A program made the translations under genes and the position numbers. Positions 13,898-19,386 of a stretch of 19,386 bases of DNA are shown one piece after another; the first letter of the stretch is position 1, and each line of letters starts with the position of its first letter. Below the pieces are notes generated by a model. The model was not told the origin of the DNA. It saw only the letters and a list, made by a program, of their open reading frames with translations, and made no database searches. The DNA is from JBEKCP01 sp050014815 (GTDB lineage Bacteria > Planctomycetota > Planctomycetia > Pirellulales > Thermoguttaceae): NCBI GenBank assembly GCA_050014815.1, contig JBEKCP010000037.1, positions 1 to 19,386 of the forward strand, in the 5' to 3' direction.

Positions 13898-14899
13898 TTA
13901 GGGTTTCCTCCCCTCGATAACCGAATTCATCCACGGGTCCTTGACCAGCAGGACGGGCTGGCGGAAACCGGCCGAGACCAGGTCCTCGGCGTACTCGTCG
14001 AAAGTACACGTGCCGCCGCTGGCGGTGTTCACGAGCATGTTGATGGCAAACAGCGCGCCCTCGACGGGGTGTACGTGGTCCGCGTCCATCACCACGTCGC
14101 GGATGAGCACCCGGCCGCCGGGCACCAGCGCGCGATGGATCTTCTCGAACAACTCGCGGTTGTCGTCGCGGGAGTGCTGGTGGGCGATCGCGCTGAGCCA
14201 GGCCAGGTCGGCGCCGCCGGGCAGGTCGTCGCTGTAGAAATCGCCGGCCACCAGCCGGACGCGCGGGGCCAGGCCGCTTGCGGCCATGCGGCGGCGGGCC
14301 TGCTCGATAGCGTCGGGCAGGTCGAAGACAGTCGCCCGCGCGTCGGGCACAGCCCGCAAAAAGGCCAGCGTCCAGGTGCCGGACGCCCCGCCCACATCCA
14401 ACAAGTGACGGAACTCGGGCGGGCCGAGCCGCGTCACCAGGCCGTCGGCGATGGGGCCCGATATCGCGTGCATGGCCCCGATGAACGCAGCCCGATCGGC
14501 CTCCGCCCCGCGAATGCTCGACTGCCGGGCGGCCGCTTCGCCCGTTTTCACCACTCGGGCCAATTGCGACCACGTTCGCACCAGGTTCATGTCGTGTCGA
14601 ATCATTGGCAGCAGGGTCTCCGGAGACTCCTCGACGACCAGGGGCCGCACGGCGTCGGGCACCGCATAGAGCCCCGCTTGCTTTTCGAGGAGGCCCAGCG
14701 CGGCCAGCGAGTCCAGGAGCATCGTCGTGCCGCGGAGGTCGGCCTTGAGCCGCCGGGCGGCCTCGGCCACCGACACCCGCTCGTGGCCCAGCACGCTGAA
14801 CAAGTCCAGTTCGGCCGCGGCGCCCAGCACGCAAGAAACGCGGAATGCGTTGGCCATCTGCAAGATCTGGTCCCGGTCGGGCCTCTGGTCCGTAACCAT
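13898..14899 (-). CDS. SAM-dependent O-methyltransferase (methyltransferase_2 type)
   Basis: This encodes 333 residues. Two ATGs lie in tandem (14902 and 14899); GGGAG is 7 bases before the second, which I use. An N-terminal winged-helix dimerisation domain (MANAFRVSCVLGAAAELDLF, then VAEAARRLKADLRGTTMLLD) is followed by a Rossmann methyltransferase: motif I DVGGASG at 168-174, FDLPDAIEQ, GDFY at 219-222, then H240-QHSRDDN at the position of the catalytic base, and PGGRVLIRDVVMD. The layout is that of the small-molecule O-methyltransferases (acetylserotonin OMT, hydroxyneurosporene OMT and plant-like families). The cytoplasmic small-molecule acceptor is unknown; no neighbouring pathway genes name it. 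It is divergent from the transglutaminase pair. Confidence 0.9.
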   Translation of the reverse strand: MVTDQRPDRDQILQMANAFRVSCVLGAAAELDLFSVLGHERVSVAEAARRLKADLRGTTMLLDSLAALGLLEKQAGLYAVPDAVRPLVVEESPETLLPMIRHDMNLVRTWSQLARVVKTGEAAARQSSIRGAEADRAAFIGAMHAISGPIADGLVTRLGPPEFRHLLDVGGASGTWTLAFLRAVPDARATVFDLPDAIEQARRRMAASGLAPRVRLVAGDFYSDDLPGGADLAWLSAIAHQHSRDDNRELFEKIHRALVPGGRVLIRDVVMDADHVHPVEGALFAINMLVNTASGGTCTFDEYAEDLVSAGFRQPVLLVKDPWMNSVIEGRKP

Positions 14900-14935
14900 C
14901 ATGGATCTCCCAGAATAACGTAGAATAGAGGTGGT

Positions 14936-14953
14936 GTTATGCTAAAGCATAAC
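14936..14953. promoter_or_regulatory. Palindrome between divergent genes, possible operator
   Basis: GTTATGCT-AA-AGCATAAC is a perfect inverted repeat with 8-bp arms in the 94 bases separating the divergent O-methyltransferase and transglutaminase genes. It is AT-rich against its surroundings. A dimeric repressor site is an inference; a stray hairpin is the alternative. Confidence 0.4.
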
Positions 14954-14993
14954 CTACTGATCCAGCGTGCTAATACCGATACCGGGGGGATGG

Positions 14994-16016
14994 ATGCGAA
15001 TCGCCTTTGCTCTGAGCGTTTGGACACTGGGGTTGTGCCCTGTCGCGGCGGCCTCGGCCCAGGAGGGCAAGCCCGGCACGGCTGTGGAAAAGACCGCGGC
15101 CGCCGAGGCGTCTTCGGGAGCGAAACTCGGCCCGCCGCAGGTCGTCCGGTGGCGGGTGGGCATGATCGTGACGGCCGTGGGCAGTCCGTGCGGCCATCTG
15201 ATGGGCACCATGACCGTGCCCATGGACTGGCCCGAACAGCAGGTGAAGATCGTCGGCCAGGACTTTTCGCCCGGCGTGGCCGTCAGCTATAAGAACCTGA
15301 GGAATCTGGCCCGGCAGATGGTGATCAGTTTTCCGGCTCTGGCCGCGGGGAAGGAGGGCCGGGGGATCGTGATCTTCGAGCTCGCGCGGCGGTCGCTCGG
15401 CCCGCCGGAGAGTCCGGGCAGCTACGTCATGCCCGATCCCAAAAAACTGCCCGGCAATCTCAAGGGCTTCCTGGAGCCGAGTCCTTACATCGAGAGTTCG
15501 CACCCGCGGATCAAGGAGGTGGCCGAGCAGATCGCGGCCGATCGGCCGAAGGCATGGGACCGGGCCAAGGCCGCCTGCGACTGGGCCCGCCGGACGATCC
15601 AGTACAAGAAGGATGCCCCATTGACCGGAGTGCTCAAGGCAATGGAGACGGGGACGGGCGACTGCAATCAACTGACTTCGGCGTTCATCGCCGTCTGCCG
15701 TGCCGGGGGCATTCCTGCCCGGACCGTGCGGATCCCCGGCCATTGCTACCCGGAGTTCTACCTGGCGGACGCGCGGGGCGAGGGCCATTGGTTCGCCACC
15801 GAAGCCGCTAGCGACGAGGCGTTTGGCATCGTCCACGGCGATGCGCCGATCCTGCAGAAGGGCGACAACTTCCCTTTGACCGCGCCGGACCAGGCCAACC
15901 CGCGCAAAAGGATCGAAAAACCATTCCGTTTCCTGCCGGAGTCCCTGGTCGGCACGCCGAAGCGCGGCGGCGTGGAGCCGCAGATGAAACTCGTGTGCGA
16001 ACCAGCGCAAGAGTGA
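14994..16016 (+). CDS. Exported transglutaminase-like protein (catalytic copy)
   Basis: This encodes 340 residues. The ATG at 14994 is preceded by GGGGGG about 4 bases upstream and gives a signal peptide (MRIAFALSVWTLGLCPVAAA); the GTG at 14967 is less likely. An N-terminal beta domain (VVRWRVGMIVTAVGSPCGHL) leads to a transglutaminase/protease core: MPDPKKLPGNLKGFL, a helix with AKAACDWARRTIQYKKDA, then GTGDCNQLTSAFIAVCRAGG with nucleophile C224, RTVRIPGHCYPEFYL with H250, and GHWFATE with E270 where an Asp is usual. All the expected catalytic positions are filled. It would act outside the cytoplasm on proteins or peptides. The following gene is a diverged tandem copy. Confidence 0.88.
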   Translation: MRIAFALSVWTLGLCPVAAASAQEGKPGTAVEKTAAAEASSGAKLGPPQVVRWRVGMIVTAVGSPCGHLMGTMTVPMDWPEQQVKIVGQDFSPGVAVSYKNLRNLARQMVISFPALAAGKEGRGIVIFELARRSLGPPESPGSYVMPDPKKLPGNLKGFLEPSPYIESSHPRIKEVAEQIAADRPKAWDRAKAACDWARRTIQYKKDAPLTGVLKAMETGTGDCNQLTSAFIAVCRAGGIPARTVRIPGHCYPEFYLADARGEGHWFATEAASDEAFGIVHGDAPILQKGDNFPLTAPDQANPRKRIEKPFRFLPESLVGTPKRGGVEPQMKLVCEPAQE

Positions 16017-16018
16017 GC

Positions 16019-16157
16019 AAATCCGAAATCCGAATATCGAAATCCGAAACAAATCCAAATGACCAAAGTCCGAATGACAGAAACGCTGGCGGTTTGGAAC
16101 ATTTGGATTTGGGACATTGGGATTTGTTTCGGATTTCGGATTTCGAGATTCGGATTT
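16019..16157. repeat. Large inverted repeat made of heptad units
   Basis: AAATCCG x4 (16019-16046, third unit AATATCG) is mirrored at 16130-16157 by CGGATTT x4 (third unit CGAGATT). Just inside, AAACAAATCC (16047-16056) pairs with GGATTTGTTT (16120-16129), and the pairing continues inward imperfectly. It fills the whole gap between the two transglutaminase genes, beginning 3 bases after the first stop and ending about 19 before the second ATG. Confidence 0.9.
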
Positions 16158-16175
16158 GATCAAAGGGGGTCGGTA

Positions 16176-17141
16176 ATGCGATCCATCAGCATCTTCCTTG
16201 CGGCCCTGATGTTCCTTTCGGCGGCGCCGGCGGCGGCCCAGTTCAAGGAGGGCGACCCGGGCGGCGCCAGGGTCGGCGAGTCGCGAGTCGTCAAGTGGCG
16301 GGTCGGCGTCGAAGTGACGGCGGTCGGCGGCCCGTGCAAGGGCATCCTCGGCTACGCGCCCGTCCCCGTCTCTTGGCCCGAGCAAGAGGTCAAGGTCGCC
16401 GACCAGGACCTGTCGCCGGGCGTGAAGGTCAGCTACCAGCCGGTGGACGAGATCAGGGTCATGGTGATCCGCATCCCGGTGATCCAGTCCGGCGAGACCC
16501 AGAAGGCCCTGGTGACGTTCGAGGTCCGGCGGAACGTGCAGTTGCCCCCCGCCCAGAAGGACCGCGATGCCCTGGTGCTGCCGGACGTGAAGAACCTGGA
16601 CGGCCCGGTCCGCCGCTACCTCTTGTCCAGCCCGAAGATCGAGGTGAACGCCGCGGGCGTCCGCACGGCGGCCAAGACCGTGGGCGCGAACAGGGAGAAG
16701 GCGTGGGAGCGGGTCGAGGCCCTCTACAACTGGGCCCGGGAAAAAGTCCAGTACAAGCAGGGCGGGGCGTGCAAGGGAGCGGCGGCCGCACTGAAGGACG
16801 GCGTCGGGGGGCACGAGGACATTACGTCGCTCTTCATTGCGTTGTGCCGGGCCGCCAACATCCCGGCCCGCACCGTCTGGGTCCCCGAGTTCTGCTACGC
16901 CGAGTTCTACCTGGTGGACGCCCAGGGGGAAGGGCATTGGATTCCCTGCCAGCCGGCCGGCTCGCGGACCTTCGGCGAGATGCCCGACACGAAGCCGATC
17001 CTGGCCAAGGGGGACAACTTCCATCCGCCGTACAAGTCCAACGAGAAAGCGATGCGCTACCTGGCGGAGAACTTGACCGGCCAGCCGCTGCAGAAGGGGG
17101 GCCGCCCGAGCGTGAGGTTCGTCAGGCAGTTGGTCAACTAG
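16176..17141 (+). CDS. Transglutaminase-like paralog lacking the catalytic residues
   Basis: This encodes 321 residues, starting at an ATG with AGGGGG 7-8 bases before it; the frame's earlier start at 16059 only translates the repeat. Signal peptide MRSISIFLAALMFLSAAPAA. It aligns over its full length with the previous gene (VVKWRVGVEVTAVGGPCKGI, SWPEQEVKVADQDLSPGVKV, CRAANIPARTVWVPEFCYAE). The motif GDCNQ is here GHEDI (H213 replaces Cys), GHCYPEF is EFCYAEF (F239 replaces His) and WFATE is WIPCQ (Q259). All three catalytic positions are lost while the frame stays intact and the fold residues stay conserved. A non-catalytic binding or regulatory partner of its neighbour is inferred. Confidence 0.87.
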   Translation: MRSISIFLAALMFLSAAPAAAQFKEGDPGGARVGESRVVKWRVGVEVTAVGGPCKGILGYAPVPVSWPEQEVKVADQDLSPGVKVSYQPVDEIRVMVIRIPVIQSGETQKALVTFEVRRNVQLPPAQKDRDALVLPDVKNLDGPVRRYLLSSPKIEVNAAGVRTAAKTVGANREKAWERVEALYNWAREKVQYKQGGACKGAAAALKDGVGGHEDITSLFIALCRAANIPARTVWVPEFCYAEFYLVDAQGEGHWIPCQPAGSRTFGEMPDTKPILAKGDNFHPPYKSNEKAMRYLAENLTGQPLQKGGRPSVRFVRQLVN

Positions 17142-17168
17142 GGCTCTGTCAACGGTGGTTTGATGGGT

Positions 17169-17232
17169 GGGTGGCACGCCCTGAAAGGGCGTGGCGAGCC
17201 CTCCAACCACGCCCTTTCAGGGCGTGCCACCC
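17169..17232. repeat. Perfect 26-bp hairpin element
   Basis: The arms at 17169-17194 and 17207-17232 are exact complements over 26 bases with a 12-base loop. Each arm itself contains the palindrome GCCCTGAAAGGGC. It lies 27 bases after the second transglutaminase stop and may also act as a transcript end. Confidence 0.85.
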
Positions 17233-17259
17233 ATCGCTCGACGATTGACAGACCACTAT

Positions 17260-17312
17260 CCCGAAGCGCAAGCGAGGGACTGCCAACGAGTTGCCCTCGC
17301 TTGCGCGTCGGG
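17260..17312. repeat. Palindromic repeat, second copy
   Basis: CCCGAAGCGCAAGCGAGGG (17260-17278) pairs with 17294-17312 (one mismatch in 19). The right arm plus CTAGTGTCG matches the window start at 24-52. Confidence 0.8.
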
Positions 17313-17551
17313 CTAGTGTCGAGCACACTGCGCCCTTATGCCGTGCCCATGAATAATCCGGGCTAATCCCGGTCGCCGATCCGCGGCAGCGCAGGTTTCG
17401 TACCACGCAAACTTTGCGCAGCCCGCGCCGCCGTTTGCAGAATAACCTGGTTTGAGGTGACAAGGCCCCGGACCGGCTTGCCGCGGCACCGCCGTAGGGT
17501 ATGGTTTTCACACCGAATCTTGGCTGTGTCCGCGTGGAAGGGATGGAAACC
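17313..17551. other. Upstream region of the proline-rich protein gene
   Basis: No gene is seen in this stretch. TTGCCG (17478-17483) with a 16-base spacer and TATGGT (17500-17505) could be a weak promoter for the gene at 17552. AAGGG at about 17537 lies 9 bases before the chosen ATG. Confidence 0.4.
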
Positions 17552-18163
17552 ATGCCCATCAGGTTTGCGGCCGTCATGGCCTCGCTGCTCTTGATCGTCA
17601 GCTCGATCGGGGTCAATGTGGCCAGGTATCCCGCGGTGTGGGATATGGTCGCCGACGCAAGGGGTCTGGGGACAGGGGACGGGGGACAGGGATTGGAGGG
17701 CACGAAAGCCCCCGCACTGCGTGCGGAGGTTGTATTGCCACACACCGTCCCGGAAAGCCGAGCCGCCGAGGCAGGCACGCTGGGCGCCGCCCAGGAGCCC
17801 CCGCAACCCCTGGTGGCGGCCGGCGATGGGCCGCCCCCGGCTTACACCTACACCCCGCCGGCCACAGTGCCTCCGCCTTGCGAGCGGGCCGCAATGGCGG
17901 GCAATCCGCTTCGGGAGCCGGCGACAATGGAAAGACCCATCCCCCCGGTCAATCCGTTGGATTCGCCCAGCCCGGTCCCGGCCGATCGGCCCTTGGTGCC
18001 GGTGATGCTGTCCGGGGTGGACAACGGGCAACCGACCATGGCGGCGGCCGACACCCGGGTCCGCCGCCTGCCGCCGCTGGGCCAATCACCGCCTTTCTCG
18101 GCATCCACTGCCCTTTCTCCCTACGCTTCGATTGCCGCCTACCCGCGAACGGCAACTCCGTAG
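17552..18163 (+). CDS. Membrane-anchored proline-rich hypothetical protein
   Basis: This encodes 203 residues. The ATG at 17552 has AAGGG 9 bases before it; ATGs at 17543 and 17501 are possible. A hydrophobic N-terminus (MPIRFAAVMASLLLIVSSIG) is a signal peptide or anchor. The rest is low-complexity and rich in Pro, Ala and Ser (PPPAYTYTPPATVPPPCERA, PPVNPLDSPSPVPADRPLVP), so it is probably a disordered extracytoplasmic tail. A heptad repeat (17668-17688) is read in frame as LGTGDGGQG. No family is recognised. A 240-residue frame on the other strand is rejected because it has no signal and shows shadow composition. Confidence 0.6.
   Translation: MPIRFAAVMASLLLIVSSIGVNVARYPAVWDMVADARGLGTGDGGQGLEGTKAPALRAEVVLPHTVPESRAAEAGTLGAAQEPPQPLVAAGDGPPPAYTYTPPATVPPPCERAAMAGNPLREPATMERPIPPVNPLDSPSPVPADRPLVPVMLSGVDNGQPTMAAADTRVRRLPPLGQSPPFSASTALSPYASIAAYPRTATP
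17668..17692. repeat. Heptad repeat inside a coding region
   Basis: GGGGACA, GGGGACG, GGGGACA and a partial GGGA follow each other. Three units make 21 bases, i.e. seven codons, so the reading frame is kept. Confidence 0.7.
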
Positions 18164-18166
18164 GAC

Positions 18167-18193
18167 ATCTGTGGAATCTGCGTAATCTGTGGA
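18167..18193. repeat. Three 9-base tandem units between convergent genes
   Basis: ATCTGTGGA, ATCTGCGTA and ATCTGTGGA run in tandem between the stops at 18163 and 18201. No stem or U-run is seen, so a terminator role is not supported. Confidence 0.75.
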
Positions 18194-18200
18194 TCGTCCG

Positions 18201-18695
18201 CTATTGCTTTTGGCGGATCTCTCGGAACGCCCGCTCGGTGTTGCGCACCTTGAAGCAGACCTGGCGGAAGACCTCGGGACGGGAGACGCCCGCGAGGCGG
18301 AATACCTCCTGCCCGCTGAGCTTGAAGATGACCTCGCCCGCGTGAAGCCAGGCCTGGCCGGGCAGGACGGCGACCTCGACGGCGTCGAAGCCGTCCAACG
18401 GCAGCGAGGGCCCCTCGACCGCCGACAGCCCCTTCTTGATAACGATGCGCCGGCTGGTCAGGGCGTAGCGGCGGCAGACCCAAGGCATCAGTTGCCAGCA
18501 GAAGACGGCCAGGCTGACGGGGATTGTCGCCAGGGCCAAGAGTTTTCCCAGCGTGAAGAAGCCGTAGCCGAGCCGGATGCCGCAGAGCCCGCCGACCAGC
18601 CGACCGGCCCGCGCGGCGGCGATGGTGGGCCAGACGGTCATTACCAGCGGCTCGACGGGTGGGGGCGGAAGTGTCGTTAGTTCGGTTGCTGTCAT
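18201..18695 (-). CDS. Membrane protein with bacterial PH domain
   Basis: This encodes 164 residues. The ATG at 18695 is chosen because it lies 5 bases after the preceding gene's stop. After a proline-rich N-terminus, a hydrophobic region (ARAGRLVGGLCGIRLGYGFF, TLGKLLALATIPVSLAVFCW) forms one or two membrane segments. The C-terminal half has the bacterial PH (bPH_2) hallmark RRYALTSRRIVIKKGL, followed by VEGPSLPLDGFDAVEVAVLP and strands with a final helix (NTERAFREIRQ). Family members are membrane-associated; the ligand and role are unknown. It is co-transcribed with the small gene upstream. Confidence 0.85.
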   Translation of the reverse strand: MTATELTTLPPPPVEPLVMTVWPTIAAARAGRLVGGLCGIRLGYGFFTLGKLLALATIPVSLAVFCWQLMPWVCRRYALTSRRIVIKKGLSAVEGPSLPLDGFDAVEVAVLPGQAWLHAGEVIFKLSGQEVFRLAGVSRPEVFRQVCFKVRNTERAFREIRQKQ

Positions 18696-18700
18696 GAAGG

Positions 18701-18964
18701 TCAATGCCCGTTGGAGCGGCCGCGCCGCTGCTTGGGTTTCTCGCGGCCGACCACCTCGATCCGGGTAAGGTGCAGCAAGTCGCAAACGACGCCCCGTCTG
18801 GGTATTTCCTCGTCGGCCCTCGGCACGGCGACCCAGAGTTCCCGCCGCGAGAGGCCGGCGAACTCCGGGTGGCGGATCTCGTAGGAGGAACCGTCCGACA
18901 TGTAGACCCGGAATGGCTCGAAAGGCTGCCGACGAAGATATTCGCGGACTTTCTCGGCGGTCAT
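18701..18964 (-). CDS. Small conserved hypothetical protein
   Basis: This encodes 87 residues. The ATG at 18964 has GAGGG 8 bases before it. MTAEKVREYLRRQPFEPFRV, then YMSDGSSYEIRHPEFAGLSR, with strands up to LLHLTRIEVV, matches the 'PFxPFxxxxxDGxxxxIxHPEF' pattern seen in many small planctomycete proteins. The function is unknown. The tail is very basic (REKPKQRRGRSNGH), so RNA or DNA contact is possible but not shown. It precedes the PH-domain gene by 5 bases. Confidence 0.85.
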   Translation of the reverse strand: MTAEKVREYLRRQPFEPFRVYMSDGSSYEIRHPEFAGLSRRELWVAVPRADEEIPRRGVVCDLLHLTRIEVVGREKPKQRRGRSNGH

Positions 18965-19036
18965 GGCACTTGCCCTCGATTCAGGTTCGATTTGAACTTG
19001 CCACTTCGATTGTAGCAGCGTCGGCGCCGCCGGTCT

Positions 19037-19093
19037 ATGTGGTCCGCAGACTCCGGGCACCATCCGAAGGATGGTCGCGGAATCCGGCTACAT
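19037..19093. repeat. Degenerate palindrome related to copies A and B
   Basis: The centre is CCATCC-GAA-GGATGG (19060-19074). The flanks ATGTGGTCCGCAGACTCCG and CGGAATCCGGCTACAT pair imperfectly and end like the element at 7013-7069 (ATCCGG...GGCTACAT). Confidence 0.5.
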
Positions 19094-19103
19094 TAAGGAA
19101 TGC

Positions 19104-19144
19104 GGCAAAAAGCCGGCCCGGCCGGAGTTGCCTCCGGCCGGGCC
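19104..19144 (-). terminator. Strong terminator after the 16S rRNA gene
   Basis: GGCCCGGCCGGAG (19115-19127) and CTCCGGCCGGGCC (19132-19144) form a perfect 13-bp stem with a 4-base loop. On the minus strand it is followed by GGCTTTTTGCC. It lies about 130 bases after the 16S 3' end, with no tRNA or 23S in between. Confidence 0.75.
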
Positions 19145-19264
19145 TGGGTTTGCAGACAAGGGTTGTGACGGACCTCGCAACTGCGGACCTTGCGGTCCGG
19201 GTCGGTTTCAGGACCGTCTCCACAATTCTAGGCCTCGGCGGTCGTGAGACCGCTTTGGCATAAA

Positions 19265-19386
<122 letters not shown>

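Noticed and set aside
14970..17210. 746-residue minus-strand open frame
   Set aside because: It runs antisense across both transglutaminase genes and the heptad hairpin; the repeat is even translated as a low-complexity patch.

Overview
The window is GC-rich bacterial DNA that most resembles a planctomycete (Pirellulales-like). Four things point there: the 16S rRNA tail on the minus strand at the right edge; a predicted terminator directly after that 16S gene instead of a spacer and 23S gene; many exported, weakly characterised families typical of the group (DUF1570 peptidase-like, CehA/McbA-like, LRR, TPR, proline-rich proteins); and intergenic spaces filled with palindromic and 7-nt-periodic repeats. 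No transposase, phage gene, CRISPR array, tRNA or plasmid function is visible.

Layout. 1-4201: an exported TPR protein, a small winged-helix protein with a good promoter, a block of heptanucleotide repeats, a small stress/domain protein, a TPR lipoprotein-like protein and a small conserved protein. 4270-8614: an exported hypothetical protein, a gluzincin-like DUF1570 protein flanked by two near-identical palindromes, and a CehA/McbA-like protein whose expected HxH motif is lost. 8837-9502: mraZ with a clear sigma70-type promoter and two TGGGA-based inverted repeats at and after the predicted start point. 9630-13896: a tight four-gene unit on the minus strand (LRR protein, exported SAM methyltransferase, proline-rich exported protein, short UvrC) behind a promoter at 13868-13896. 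13898-17141: an O-methyltransferase divergent from two tandem transglutaminase-like exported genes, the second of which has lost the catalytic residues. 17142-19386: repeats, a proline-rich membrane-anchored protein, a two-gene unit (small conserved protein and bacterial PH-domain protein), a terminator and the 16S 3' end.

How it works together. Most products look exported and probably act at the cell envelope. The nucleic-acid functions are UvrC (nucleotide excision repair), MraZ (transcriptional regulator), the winged-helix protein and 16S rRNA. Much of the regulatory structure coincides with repeats: palindromes sit between convergent genes, in an operon leader, at the uvrC 3' end and inside one reading frame. 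The strongest leads are the inactive-looking transglutaminase twin, the mraZ promoter/operator arrangement, the heptad repeats at three loci, the degenerate CehA motif, UvrC without a helix-hairpin-helix end, and the isolated 16S gene. All family names come from motif recognition by eye, not from a search.
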